DNA of 64,000 nucleotides from Scolanthus callimorphus. Lineage: Eukaryota; Cnidaria; Anthozoa; Actiniaria; Edwardsiidae. Position 1 is the first letter of the stretch, and each line of letters opens with the position of its first letter. Below the pieces are notes generated by a model. It worked only from the letters and a program-made list of their open reading frames with translations. It did not search any database and was not told where the DNA came from. Location: contig CM066924.1 in the NCBI GenBank assembly GCA_033964015.1, positions 4,818,251 through 4,882,250 on the forward strand, read 5' to 3'. Of the stretch, positions 8,779-22,840 are shown piece by piece. The position numbers and the translations under genes were made by a program.

Positions 8779-11700
8779 AATGAGAACAGAGAAAAAAAAT
8801 GTGAAATGCATCGCAGTCCTCAAGCCCTTGCTTTATCTCGGGCGTTCTCTTTTTGGTGGCAAAGAGAAAATAAACATGCGACAACTCACCAACGTTTTAT
8901 GCTTTCATCCCACTAAAACTGCTAAAAAAGCAACATCTCTGATCTGTTCTCGTTTATCTCAGAGCCAAGCAGTGCGGAGTCAGATAGCGTAGAGATTGGG
9001 CAAGTTGAATTGCATAGCACTTCGCGACCGGCCTAATGTTAATTATAATGTGAAATATTCAGTTCGACTTACGTTTTCAGTCCACAACTCTCCTTGCTCT
9101 TTGGCTCGAATGCAGACTGCTTCCACTTGAGAATCCCAGTTTCGAGTCGCCGTATCTTCGTTTGCAACTGACGTCACTAATACGTTCAGAATGTAATCAG
9201 CGTCCATCTGGTACCAGCATTCATGCATCGTGCATTGTCTTTGATCTCTAGAGATTGGTTGCCGAATTCGAAAAAGAGCAAACAACGCCGTCTTTCTTGC
9301 TGCCTTCTCGGTCCCTGCAAAGACCAGAACAGTTCTCGTGACGTTCTCATTGTCTTGATTGTGTTTATGACGTTGTCGTGTTCTATTCTTCGTGTTCTTG
9401 TTCCAACGCGCGCGCATTTTATGGGAGGCAACTATACTATTCACAAGAAGAGATTCTGGCTAAGAATTAAAGAGTTATGATAATTTTGCTTCCATCCCCC
9501 AGCTTGCCAGAAAGTAGCGATTTAGCATGAATCGCGTGCCAAGTATCAAATCACGATGTTTTTGCCGCCCAAAAAAGGCCGCCCATTGTAGCAATGAAAG
9601 AGAAAGCGTGCAAAAGTGAGAGTATAAATCATCATCGCGAATTCAATATTTTCACATCCAGGAGTGGATTTAAGGATAAAATCATAGCGCACTAATATTT
9701 ATGACATCAAGTCATTAAGTAAAAAAAAAAAAAATGAAACCTCCCTGAAATCTCGCTGACCCATTTTCGAGTCAAAATCTTCCTGTCGTGTTCGACTTGA
9801 GGAAAAATAAAACAAAAGATACCAGGACCATACATCCAGACAAGGAGCTGAAGCGTCGTATGGCAACCGTACGGTTCTTACGCCCACGCCAGAGATTTCG
9901 GCCCTGACAGTCGCTATCCTGGGTGTTGAGTTGCTCAGTAGCTAAATACCAAATGGGTGAGAGAACGCCCGGCCACCAGACCATATAAGGACGCCCCTTG
10001 TACCGCTTGTGAACAGCCTACATTAATTTATGCATCGGCAAGATATTTATAGGTCTGATGAGTGGGTACGGGATGCATGTGGGAAGACAGTTTGTTCACT
10101 CTATATCTAACGGAGATATGAAGAACATAGAGAAATGGAAAAAATCTTTCTCAGTTGCCGTTTCACCTGTTTTATTAATCGAAATTCAAAAGTACGCATT
10201 ATATGGAAACGAGTATGAGTTTTCCTTTCTTTTTCTAGCTTGCGCATGCGCATACACGTCATGCCGTTTGATTTCATTTCCTTTGAACAGACGATTATTT
10301 ATCCCCTGAGATTTATTCTAACGATGTCAAGTTTTATGCTCTCAGCTGCTTCTTTCAATACTATTTGCTGTTCACTTGATTAAAATTAATTTTCGACATT
10401 GCCATTGGTGTTTGAGTTTAAGTCTTGTGACCGCATGTACTAGGATAAACATAAAATTTGCTCCATACTTTTTCTCCCTCGGAGGGGCGGACTCTCCCTT
10501 TTGGGGAACGGGGTGGTCCTCGCACCTTTTAGCGTTTAAAATGGGCCCTCTGGTACCTTTTAGTGGGTAAAATTTGAAAACTTGCGATTTTTCCAGATAT
10601 ATAGGTACCTGTTAGAGCAAATCACACTTGTTGGTAGCCTGAATTTCCGAGACGTATTTTCACTTGTAAAAAAATAAGAGAGAAAATTGCGAGGAAAAAT
10701 ACGGCCTGTTGGCAACTTTTAGTGGTCAAAATAAAATAAGCGACGCTTTTTAGGGTAAAATCGAGAGTTCCCGACGAGCAACCCCGCCCCCAAAATAGGG
10801 GATCCCTCCGGCATTTTTGCTCAGAAAGAAGTGGGACAGGACGAATGGTAATGCGAGATTTTCCGAGACAGCGCCAGATAATCAAAGTTGAAAAATTTCG
10901 AGACCGAGACAGTCTGCTCCTCCTACTTTCCCTGAAATTCGCGTCAGAAAACGAGTTTTGCGAGACAGCTAGTTCTATTAAAAATCCGAGAATTCCAGAA
11001 TCCCTAAGAAAATCGCGAGATTCTGCATTATCCGAACTCAACCACTCGCCATCTCTAGAAAACGTTTCAAAATTTATGTTGTAAGGCCGATCGACATTAT
11101 TGACTTTCACTTAAAGGATATCGAATTTTAAAAGGCGAGAGTTTTTTTTCTACACCTGAGTGTTTAAAGTAAATCCATATTTTAAGAAAAGCTGCGCCAA
11201 TACAAGTGATTTCGTGAAGCTCGCCGAAAAGAAGACTACTGCATGTTCCTCTACTTTAGAGCTAAGCAATGCGTACACAGTCTTTGGGAATTTTGCCTTC
11301 TTTTCCTGGATTGCAGTGAGAGATTTCTCAGAAACTCGCGTTTTCTTTGCCTTGAAAGGCTGTCCGTTACTGAGAAACTGAATACAACTTTTAAAACTAC
11401 AGATTACGTTCCATCTCGGACACGCGAGTTTGACAAGCAAAAACAATTGCTCAACTGATCACTGCGGATGCAAATTTTGCGAATCATTCCTTAACTACAC
11501 AAACATTATCAACAACTTGGAAGACTTATCTCGAGGTACCTTCTATTCCATAGCTCTGACTGAAGTCTCTCCTCTCCAAGTAAGGTACTTCATGCAAGGA
11601 AAACATTGAGCTTTGAATCGATTGCACAACAACACACAGCTACGCGAAACCAGCTGCTATACACCTCAGGATACCTGTGGTAATTCAATGAACCTCCCCT

Positions 11701-13484
11701 ACATCAGACAGGTTAGACAAAAGATTTATATGTCTTTTTGCCCATAGACATTCAAAACAAAGAACACGCTCATGTGCTGGAAGTTTATGTCTAAAACACA
11801 GATTCGTAGTCGATACCTGTGCTGGCCAAAAAGATTCCACTAGAGAGGTGCTCAAAGTTTCGTTCAGCCGAATTCCTCCAGAGCTCTCAAAAGAACAATG
11901 GAAAATGGGAAAGAAACCTCTTGACCACACTTCTTTTTTGAAGCACAGCACAAATGCATCCTCCATAATAGACTTTATGATGTCCTATGGCCTCTTCTAA
12001 GTGGAATTTTGCTCGAAATGTTTTCAGGAAACTTGATCAGATGTCTAACCTGTTCGATACTTCCAGTCACTGAAAGCAGCTTAGGAGTCAGCGGTAATCC
12101 TACAAGTAGTCCCAGCCTCCAGTTGTCATAAAACACAGGAAACCCAGACACTTAACCATGGCAAGCAGAAACTGGACAGGGGTGTGCCTAACTATCAAGG
12201 AAAATGTGGTGGTAGTAAAAGGGTGTAATAATGGTCTCAGCTTCCAGCCTGTACAACTAATACTGTAGGTGGAAACCAAAATTCACTTCAGATCCTATTT
12301 CTAGTTGTCGAGCAATGCAGGGACACCCAAAATGACTTTGATTTTGTTTTTCAACAAATATTTTGATTCCTTTTTTGTCTCAGACCCACTGGTTGTGCAA
12401 TTCAAGCTTTTCAAATAAAACCAAGAATTAAGAATAAATTAGAGATACCAAAAAAGGAAGAAAGGAAAAAAAAAAATACGAAGAGAAAACCAAGAGAATT
12501 TAACCCTGACATTAAAAAAATGGGCAGGGATGTGTCTGGGTAAATTTGTAGTGACAGTTAAAGTGTTATAATAATGGTCTAAGCATCCACCAGCCTGTAC
12601 AAGTTAGTCGGTCGAGAAATAAATTAGCCGAAATTCTAAGTTTCAGTTGTCAGGCAATATACACCCTCCAAAATGACTTTGGTTTTGTTTTTTGTCAGCA
12701 GAGAATTTGATTCCTTAAATAATTGTCTCACACCCACTGGTTGTGCAATTCAAGCTTTTGAATAAAACCAAAGAAAATTAAAATTATAGATATCAGAAAA
12801 GAAAAAAAATTATAGAATTGGCACACAGAAATTCCAGAAACTTAACATGATGACATTCAAGATGGACAGGGGCTGTCTCACCAAAGTCTAGTGGTAGTCA
12901 AGTGAAAGGGTTATAATCATTTTCTCAGCCTCCAGCTTGTACAACTAATATGATAGGTGTAAAACTAAATTATCTGAAATTCTAATTTTCAGTTTTCTAG
13001 CAATGTTGCTATATATGCAGCTACACTCATAATGACTTTGCCTTTTGTCTTTCGACAGCAGAGATTCTGATTCATTTGAATGTTTCATACCCACTGTTTA
13101 TGTATGCAAAGTGCCCGGATAAAACTAGAAACTCAAAATTCAAACAGGATTTTCAAAACTGAATGAAGTAAAACTAAAATAGGTATCAAGTCCCAGACCT
13201 GGGTTGCATATTAGAAGTCACTGCATTCTATATCAAAGTGCTTCATTCCAAGAGAGGGCACAACAGGTAGGGTTTGGCAGTCTGAACAACACTAAATGAG
13301 GTACTTTTGATTTAGTGATGAACATCAATTTGAAACTAATTGGATCAGATGATGGACTGAAAATTTTCTAAATAAAAACAACAACCAAACAATTAACCTA
13401 AAGTTGATATTGATATTGCTCTCCTTTTAAATTGTCTATGATAAAATATCAGGTGGGGGAGGGGATTACTCCAATGGCAAGAAA
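8779..13484 (+). repeat. Array unit 3, subtype C, with 112 bp private segment
   Basis: Unit of 4706 bp. Subtype C lacks the GACACGGCCGC block and reads CATTGAGCTTTG near 11605 instead. It also has the GCCCGGATAAAAC variant near 13118 and no GAGGAAG in the segment near 11325. A 112 bp segment at 9155-9266 is absent from every other copy. One T is missing in the AGAACAGTTCTCG run near 9330, which shifts the frame of ORF-A. CArG box 9981-9990; NRF-1-like palindrome 10241-10252. Confidence 0.9.
9155..9266. other. 112 bp segment private to unit 3
   Basis: Other copies read CGCCGTATTCGAAAAAG without interruption. Unit 3 has 112 additional bases, containing one TGACGTCA, between CGCCGTA and TTCGAAAAAG. 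No inverted termini or convincing target duplication is visible, so this may be an insertion or an ancestral segment lost from the other copies. On the minus strand it stays open and, with a nearby single-base deletion, produces a fused 133-residue frame (9043-9444). Confidence 0.75.
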
Positions 13485-16400
13485 AATGAGAACAGAGAAA
13501 AAAAATGTGAAAAAAGTGTGAAATGCATCGCAGTCCTCAAGCCCTTGCTTTATCTCGGGCGTTCTCTTTTTTGGTGGCAAAGAGAAAATAAACATGCGAC
13601 AACTCACCAACGTTTTATGCTTTCATCCCACTAATAACTGCTAAAAAAGCAACATCTCTGATCTGTTCTCGTTTATCTCAGAGCCAAGCAGTGCGGAGTC
13701 AGATAGCGTAGAGATTGGGAAGTTGAATTGCATAGCACTTCGCGACCGGCCTAATGTTAATTATAATGTGAAATATTCAGTTCGACTTACGTTTTCAGTC
13801 CACAACTCTCCTTGCTCTTTGGCTCGAATGCAGACTGCTTCCACTTGAGAATCCCAGTTTCGAGTCGCCGTATTCGAAAAAGAGCAAACAACGCCGTCTT
13901 TCTTGCTGCCTTCTCGGTCCCTGCAAAGACCAGAACAGTTTCTCGTGACGTTCTCATTGTCTTGATTGTGTTTATGACGTTGTCGTGTTCTATTCTTCGT
14001 GTTCTTGTTCCAACGCGCGCGCATTTTATGGGAGGCAACTATACTATTCACAAGAAGAGATTCTGGCTAAGAATTAAGAGTTATGATAATTTTGCTTCCA
14101 TCCCCCAGCTTGCCAGTAGCGATTTAGCATGAATCGCGTGCCAAGTATCAAATCACGATGTTTTTGCCGCCCAGGCGCCCATTGTAGCATGAAGAGAAAG
14201 CGTGCCAAAGTGAGAGTATAAATCATCGCGAATTCAATATTTTCACATCCGGAGTGGATTTAAGGATAATCATAGCGCACTAATATTTATGACATTAAAA
14301 GGCCTCCATGCCCATTAAGAAAAATGATGAAGAGAAAATGACACCGCAGAAAAGTGAAATCATATTTTCATCAAGCATGGAGTCGATTTATAATATAACA
14401 TCCATCACTCCAATTTTAGACTCCATTAGAGATAATTAAAAATAAGGACGATTCAAAACATCTGCGCACAATATTTATGACATTAAGTCATTAAGTAAAA
14501 AAAAAAAAATGAAACCTCCCTGAAATCTCGCTGACCATTTTCGAGTCAAAATCTTCCTGTCGTGTTCGACTTGAGGAAAAATAAAAAAAAGATACCAGGA
14601 CCATACATCCAGACAAGGAGCTGAAGCGTCGTATGGCAACCGTACGGTTCTTACGCCCACGCCAGAGATTTCGGCCCTGACAGTCGCTATCCTGGGTGTT
14701 GAGTTGCTCAGTAGCTAAATACCAAATGGGTGAGAGAACGCCCGGCCACCAGACCATATAAGGACGCCCCTTGTACCGCTTGTGAACAGCCTACATTAAT
14801 TTATGCATCGGCAAGGTATTTATAGGTCTGATGAGTGGGTACGGGATGCATGTGGGACGACAGTTTGTTCACTCTATATCAAACGGAGATATGAAGAACA
14901 TAGAGAAATGGAAAAAATCTTATTCACAGTTGCCGTTTCACCTGTTTTATTAATCGAAATTCAAAAGTACGCATTATATGGAACGAGTATGAGTTTTCCC
15001 TTTTTCTAGTTTGCGCATGCGCATACACGTCATGCCGTTTGATTTTTATTTCCTTTGAACAGACGATTATTTATCCCCTGAGATTTATTCTAACGATGTC
15101 AAGTTTTATGCTCTCAGCTGCTTCTTTCAATACTATTTGCTGTTCACTTGATTAAAATTAATTTTCGACATTGCCATTGGTGTTTGAGTTTAAGTCTTGT
15201 GACCGCATGTACTAGGATAAACATAAAATTTGCTCTCCCTTTTCGGGAACGGGGTGGTCCTCGCACCTTTTAGCGTTTAAAATGGCCCTCTGGTACCTTT
15301 TAGTGGGTAAAATTTGAAAACTTGCGATTTTTCCAGATATATAGGTACCTGTTAGAGCAAATCACACTTGTTGGTAGCCTGAATTTCCGAGACGTATTTT
15401 CACTTGTAAAAAAATAAGAGAGAAAATTGCGAGGAAAAATACGGCCTGTTGGCAACTTTTAGTGGTCAAAATAAAAAAGCGACGCTTTTTAGGGTAAAAT
15501 CGAGAGTTCCCGACGAGCAACCCCGCCCCCAAAATAGGGGATCCCTCCGGCATTTTTGCTCAGAAAGAAGTGGGACAGGACGAATGGTAATGCGAGATTT
15601 TCCGAGACAGCGCCAGATAATCAAAGTTGAAAAATTTCGAGACCGAGACAGTCTGCTCCTCCTACTTTCCCTGAAATTCGCGTCAGAAAACGAGTTTTGC
15701 GAGACAGCTAGTTCTATTAAAAATCCGAGACTTCCAGAATCCCTAAGAAAATCGCGAGATTCTGCATTATCCGAACTCAACCACTCGCCATCTCTAAAAC
15801 GTTTCAAAATTTCTGTTGTAAGGCCGATCGACATTATTGACTTTCACTTAAAGGATATCGAATTTTAAAAGGCGAGAGTTTTTTTTTCTACACCTGAGTG
15901 TTTAAAGTAAATCCATATTTTAAGTAAAGCTGCGCCAATACAAGTGATTTCGTGAAGCTCGCCGAAAAGAAGACTACTGCATGTTCCTCTACTTTAGAGC
16001 TAAGCAATGCGTACACAGTCTTTGGGAATTTTGCCTTCTTTTCCTTCGATTGCAGTGAGAGATTTACTCAGGAGGAAGAAACTCGCGTTTTCGTTGCCTT
16101 GAAAGGCTGTCCGTTACTGAGAAACTGAATACAACTTTTAAAACTACAGATTACGTTTCCATCTCGGACAAGCAAAAACAATTGCTCAACTGATCACTGC
16201 AGATGCAAATTTTGCGAATCATTCCTTAACTACACAAACATTATCAACAAGCTGCAAGACTTATCTCGAGGTACCTTCTATTCCATAGCTCTGAACTGAA
16301 GTCTCTCATCTCCAAGTAAGTGTACATTCATGCAAGGAAAACATGACACGGCCGCTTTAGTTCAGCGAACTTGAAAACATGACACGGCCGCTTTAGTTCA

Positions 16401-18244
16401 GCGAACTTTGAATCGATTGCACAACAACAACACAGCTACGCGAAACCCTGCTCTACACCTCAGGATACCTGTGGTAATTCAATGAAAACTCGACAGCGCT
16501 CCCCCCTGCATCCGACAGGTTAGACAAAAGATTTATATAAGTCTTTTTGCCCATAGACGTTCAAAACAAAGAACACGCTCATGTGCTGGAAGTTTATGTC
16601 TAAAACACAGATTCGTAGTCGATACCTGTGCTGGCCAAAAAGATTCCACTAGAGAGGTGCTCAAAGTTTCTTTCAGCCGAATTCTTCCAGAGCTCTCAAA
16701 AGAACAATGGAAAATGGGAAAGAAACCTCTTGACCACACTTCTTTTTTGAAGCACAGCGCAAATGCATCCTCCATAATAGACTTTATGATGTCCTATGGC
16801 CTCTTCTAAGTGGAATTTTGCTCGAAATGTTTCAGGAAACTTATCAGATGTCTAACCTGTGGATACTTCCAGTCACTGGAAAGCAGCTAGGAGTCAGCGG
16901 TAAGCTACAAGTAGTCCCTCCAGTTGTCATCAAAACACAGGAAACCCAGACACTTAACCGTGGCAAGCAGAAACTGGACAGGGGTGTGCCTAGCTATCAA
17001 GGAAAATGTGGTGGTAGTAAAGGATGCAATAATGGTCTCAGCATCCAGCCTGTACAACTAATACTGTAGGTGGAAACCAAAATTCACTTCAGATCCTATT
17101 TCTAGTTGTCGAGCAATGCAGGGACACCCAAAATGACTTTGATTTTGTTTTTCAACAAATATTTTGATTCCTTTTTTGTCTCAGACCCACTGGTTGTGCA
17201 ATTTTCAAAGCTTTTCAATAAAAACCAAGAATTAAGAATAAAATTAGAGATACCAAAAAAGGGGCAGGGATGTGTCTGGGTAAAATTTGTAGTGACAGTT
17301 AAAGTGTTATAATAATGGTCTAAGCATCCACCAGCCTGTACAAGTTAGTCGGTCGAAAAATAAAATTAGCCGAAATTCTAAGTTTCAGTTGTCAGGCAAT
17401 ATACACCCTCCAAAATGACTTTGGTTTTGTTTTTTTTTGTCAGCAGAGAATTTGATTCCTTAAATAATTGTCTCACACCCACTGGTTGTGCAATTCAAGC
17501 TTTCGGATAAAACCAAAGAATTAAAATTAAAATTATAGATATCAGAAAAGAAAAAAAATTATAGAATTGGCACACAGAAATTCCAGAAACTTAACATGAT
17601 GACATTCAAGATGGACAGGGGCCTGTCTCACCAAAGTCTAGTGGTAGTCAAGTGAAAGGGTTATAATCATTTTCTCAGCCTCCAGCTTGTACAACTAATA
17701 TGATAGGTGTAAAACTAAATTATCTGAAATTCTAATTTTCAGTTTTCTAGCAATGTTGCTATATATGCAGCTACACTCATAATGACTTTGCCTTTTGTCT
17801 TTCGACAGCAGAGATTCTGATTCATTTGAATGTTTCATACCCACTGTTTATGTAATGTACCTGGATAAAACTAGAAACTCAAAATTTAAACAGTATTTTC
17901 AAAACTGAATGAAGTAAAACTAAAAATAGGTATCAAGTCCCAGACCTGGGTTGCATATTAGAAGTTACTGCATTCTAAGTAGCTTGGAATATCAAAGTGC
18001 TTCATTCCAAGAGAGGGCACAACAGCTAGGGTTTGGCAGTCTGAACAACACTAAATGAGGTACTTTTGATTTAGTGATGAACATCAATTTGAAACTAATT
18101 GGATCAGATGATGGACTGAAAATTTTCTAAATAAAAACAACAACCAAACAATTAACCTAAAGTTGATATTGATATTGCTCTCCTTTTAAATTGTCTATGA
18201 TAAAATATCAGGGGGGGGGAGGGGATTACTCCAATGGCAAGAAA
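13485..18244 (+). repeat. Array unit 4, subtype B, with 188 bp insertion
   Basis: Unit of 4760 bp with the subtype B duplication near 16340-16405, as in unit 2. Two structural differences stand out. There is a 188 bp extra block at 14299-14486, and the GGAGGGGGGACTCT end of the degraded internal element is lost near 15235, where TTTGCTCTCCC joins directly. Small deletions also cluster at 14115-14280. CArG box 14754-14763; NRF-1-like palindrome 15012-15023. ORF-B is frameshifted here by loss of one C in the AAAACAAAAG run. Confidence 0.9.
14299..14486. other. 188 bp insertion flanked by a 23-24 bp direct repeat, unit 4
   Basis: The unit sequence from GCGCACTAATATTTATGACA to TTAA (14275-14298) recurs almost exactly at 14464-14486, and about 165 bp of unrelated AT-rich sequence lies between. 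Other units have one copy and no insert. The duplication is longer than a usual transposon target duplication. It may be a repair product, or an ancestral segment deleted elsewhere by recombination between the direct repeats. No coding potential is seen. Confidence 0.75.
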
Positions 18245-21200
18245 AATGAGAACAGAGAAAAAAAAAAGTGTGAAATGCATCGCAGTCCTCAAGCCCTTGC
18301 TTTATCTCGGGCGTTTCTTTTTTGGTGGCAAAGAGAAAATAAACATGCGACAACTCACCAACGTTTTATGCTTTCATCCCCACTAATAACTGCTAAAAAA
18401 GCAACATCTCTGATCTGTTCTCGTTTATCTCAGAGCCAAGCAGTGCGGAGTCAGATAGCGTAGAGATTGGGCAAGTTGAATTGCATAGCACTTCGCGACC
18501 GGCCTAATGTTAATTATAATGTGAAATATTCAGTTCGACTTACGTTTTCAGTCCACAACTCTCCTTGCTCTTTGGCTCGAATGCAGACTGCTTCCACTTG
18601 ACAATCCCAGTTTCGAGTCGCCGTATTCGAAAAAGAGCAAACAACGCCGTCTTTCTTGCTGCCTTCTCGGTCCCTGCAAAGACCAGAACAGTTTCTCGTG
18701 ACGTTCTCATTGTCTTGATTGTGTTTATGACGTTGTCGTGTTCTATTCTTCGTGTTCTTGTTCCAACGCGCGCGCATTTTATGGGAGGCAACTATACTAT
18801 TCACAAGAAGAGATTCTGGCTAAGAATTAAAGAGTTATGATAATTTTGCTTCCATCCCCCAGCTTGCCATGAAAGTAGCGATTTAGCATGAATCGCGTGC
18901 CAAGTATCAAATCACGATGTTTTTGCCGCCCAAAAAGGCCGCCCATTGTAGCAATGAAAGAGAAAGCGTGCAAAAGTGAGAGTATATATCATCATCGCGA
19001 ATTCAATATTTTCACATCCAGGAGTGGATTTAAGGATAAAATCATAGCGCACTAATATTTATGACATTAAGTCATTAAGTAAAAAAAAAAAAAATGAAAC
19101 CTCCCTGAAATCTCGCTGACCCATTTTCGAGTCAAAATCTTCCTGTCGTGTTCGACTTGAGGAAAAATAAAACAAAAGATACCAGGACCATACATCCAGA
19201 CAAGGAGCTGAAGCGTCGTATGGCAACCGTACGGTTCTTACGCCCACGCCAGAGATTTCGGCCCTGACAGTCGCTATCCTGGGTGTTGAGTTGCTCAGTA
19301 GCTAAATACCAAATGGGTGAGAGAACGCCCGGCCACCAGACCATATAAGGACGCCCCTTGTACCGCTTGTGAACAGCCTACATTAATTATGCATCGGCAA
19401 GGTATTTATAGGTCTGATGAGTGGGTACGGGATGCATGTGGGAAGACAGTTTGTTCACTCTATATCAAACGGAGATATGAAGAACATAGAGAAATGGAAA
19501 AAATCTTTCACAGTTGCCGTTTCACCTGTTTTATTAATCGAAATTCAAAAGTACGCATTATATGGAAACGAGTATGAGTTTTCCTTTCTTTTTCTAGTTT
19601 GCGCATGCGCATACACGTCATGCCGTTTGATTTATTTCCTTTGAACAGACGATTATTTATCCCCTGAGATTTATTCTAACGATGTCAAGTTTTATGCTCT
19701 CAGCTGCTTCTTTCAATACTATTTGCTGTTCACTTGATTAAAATTAATTTTCGACATTGCCATTGGTGTTTGAGTTTAAGTCTTGTGACCGCATGTACTA
19801 GGATAAACATAAAATTTGCTCCATACTTTTTCTCCCTCGGAGGGGCGGACTCTCCCTTTTGGGGAACGGGGTGCTCCTCGCACCTTTTAGCGTTTAAAAT
19901 GGGCCCTCTGGTACCTTTTAGTGGGTAAAATTTGAAAACTTGCGATTTTTCCAGATATATAGGTACCTGTTAGAGCAAATCACACTTGTTGGTAGCCTGA
20001 ATTTCCGAGACGTATTTTCACTTGTAAAAAATAAGAGAGAAAATTGCGAGGAAAAATACGGCCTGTTGGCAACTTTTAGTGGTCAAAATAAAATAAGCGA
20101 CGCTTTTTAGGGTAAAATCGAGAGTTCCCGACGAGCAACCCCGCCCCCAAAATAGGGGATCCCTCCGGCATTTTTGCTCAGAAAGAAGTGGGACAGGACG
20201 AATGGTAATGCGAGATTTTCCGAGACAGCGCCAGATAATCAAAGTTGAAAAATTTCGAGACCGAGACAGTCTGCTCCTCCTACTTTCCCTGAAATTCGCG
20301 TCAGAAAACGAGTTTTGCGAGACAGCTAGTTCTATTAAAAATCCGAGACTTCCAGAATCCCTAAGAAAATCGCGAGATTCTGCATTATCCGAACTCAACC
20401 ACTCGCCATCTCTAAAAACGTTTCAAAATTTCTGTTGTAAGGCCGATCGACATTATTGACTTTCACTTAAAGGATATCGAATTTTAAAAGGCGAGAGTTT
20501 TTTTTTCTACACCTGAGTGTTTAAAGTAAATCCATATTTTAAGTAAAGCTGCGCCAATACAAGTGATTTCGTGAAGCTCGCCGAAAAGAAGACTACTGCA
20601 TGTTCCTCTACTTTAGAGCTAAGCAATGCGTACACAGTCTTTGGGAATTTTGCCTTCTTTTCCTCGATTGCAGTGAGAGATTTTCTCAGAAACTCGCGTT
20701 TTCGTTGCCTTGAAAGGCTGTCCGTTACTGAGAAACTGAATACAACTTTTAAAACTACAGATTACGTTTCCATCTCGGACAAGGACAAGCAAAAACAATT
20801 GCTCAACTGATCACTGCAGATGCAAATTTTGCGAATCATTCCTTAACTACACAAACATTATCAACAAGCTGCAAGACTTATCTCGAGGTACCTTCTATTC
20901 CATAGCTCTGAACTGAAGTCTCTCATCTCCAAGTAAGGTACATTCATGCAAGGAAAAACATTGAGCTTTGAATCGATTGCACAACAACACACAGCTACGC
21001 GAAACCCAGCTGCTATACACCTCAGGATACCTGTGGTAATTCAATGACGCCCCCCTGCATCCGACAGGTTAGACAAAAGATTTATATAAGTCTTTTTGCC
21101 CATAGACGTTCAAAACAAAGAACACGCTCATGTGCTGGAAGTTTATGTCTAAAACACAGATTCGTAGTCGATACCTGTGCTGGCCAAAAAGATTCCACTA

Positions 21201-22840
21201 GAGAGGTGCTCAAAGTTTCGTTCAGCCGAATTCTCCAGGGCTCTCAAAAGAACAATGGAAAATGGGAAAGAAACCTCTTGACCACACTTCTTTTTTGAAG
21301 CACAGCGCAAATGCATCCTCCATAATAGACTTTATGATGTCCTATGGCCTCTTCTAAGTGGAATTTTGCTCGAAATGTTTTCAGGAAACTGATCAGATGT
21401 CTAACCTGTTCGATACTCCAGTCACTGGAAAGCAGCTTAGGAGTCAGCGGTAATCTACAAGTAGTCCCAGCCTCCAGTTGTCATCAAACACAGAAACCCA
21501 GACACTTAACCATGGCAAGCAGAAACTGGACAGGGGTGTGCCTAACTATCAAGGAAAATGTGGTGGTAGTAAAAGGATGCAATAATGGTCTCAGCATCCA
21601 GCCTGTACAACTAATACTGTAGGTGGAAACCAAAATTCACTTCAGATCCTATTTCTAGTTGTCGAGCAATGCAGGGACACCCAAAATGACTTTGATTTTG
21701 TTTTTCAACAAATATTTTGATTCCTTTTTTGTCTCAGACCCACTGGTTGTGCAATTCAAGCTTTTCAAATAAAACAAGAATTAAGAATAAATTAGAGATA
21801 CCAAAAAAGGAAGAAAGGAAAAAAAAAATACGAAGAGAAAACCAAGAGAATTTAACCCTGACATTAAAAAAATGGGCAGGGATGTGTCTGGGTAAATTTG
21901 TAGTGACAGTTAAAGTGTTATAATAATGGTCTAAGCATCCACCAGCCTGTACAAGTTAGTCGGTCGAAAAATAAAATTAGCCGAAATTCTAAGTTTCAGT
22001 TGTCAGGCAATATACACCCTCCAAAATGACTTTGGTTTTGTTTTTTGTCAGCAGAGAATTTGATTCCTTAAATAATTGTCTCACACCCACTGGTTGTGCA
22101 ATTCAAGCTTTCGGATAAAACCAAAGAAAATTAAAATTATAGATATCAGAAAAGAAAAAAAATTATAGAATTGGCACACAGAAATTCCAGAAACTTAACA
22201 TGATGACATTCAAAGATGGACAGGGGCCTGTCTCACCAAAGTCTAGTGGTAGTCAAGTGAAAGGGTTATAATCATTTTCTCAGCCTCCAGCTTGTACAAC
22301 TAATATGATAGGTGTAAAACTAAATTATCTGAAATTCTAATTTTCAGTTTTCTAGCAATGTTGCTATATATGCAGCTACACTCATAATGACTTTGCCTTT
22401 TGTCTTTCGACAGCAGAGATTCTGATTCATTTGAATGTTTCATACCCACTGTTTATGTATGTAAAGTGCCCGGATAAAACTAGAAACTCAAAATTCAAAC
22501 AGTATTTTCAAAACTGAATGAAGTAAAACTAAAAGTAGGTATCAAGTCCCAGACCTGGGTTGCATATTAGAAGTTACTGCATTCTATATCAAAGTGCTTC
22601 ATTCCAAGAGAGGGCACAACAGCTAGGGTTTGGCAGTCTGAACAACACTAAATGAGGTACTTTTGATTTAGTGATGAACATCAATTTGAAACTAATTGGA
22701 TCAGATGATGGACTGAACATTTTCTAAATAAAAACAACAACCAAACAATTAACCTAAAGTTGATATTGATATTGCTCTCCTTTTAAATTGTCTATGATAA
22801 AATATCAGGTGGGGGAGGGGATTACTCCAATGGCAAGAAA
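18245..22840 (+). repeat. Array unit 5, subtype C
   Basis: Unit of 4596 bp. It carries the subtype C markers: the CATTGAGCTTTG junction near 20962, the GCCCGGATAAAAC form near 22468, and ATTCTATATCAAAG near 22580 without the GTAGCTTGGA block. It shares the ACAATCCC variant near 18601 with unit 2, so its left part resembles a different copy from its right part. That mosaic state is expected after conversion or unequal exchange. CArG box 19341-19350; NRF-1-like palindrome 19600-19611. Confidence 0.9.

Noticed and set aside
10622..11110. 162-residue minus-strand ORF in unit 3
   Set aside because: Spans a degraded inverted-repeat element and its flank; equivalents in other units are broken at different points by non-triplet indels.
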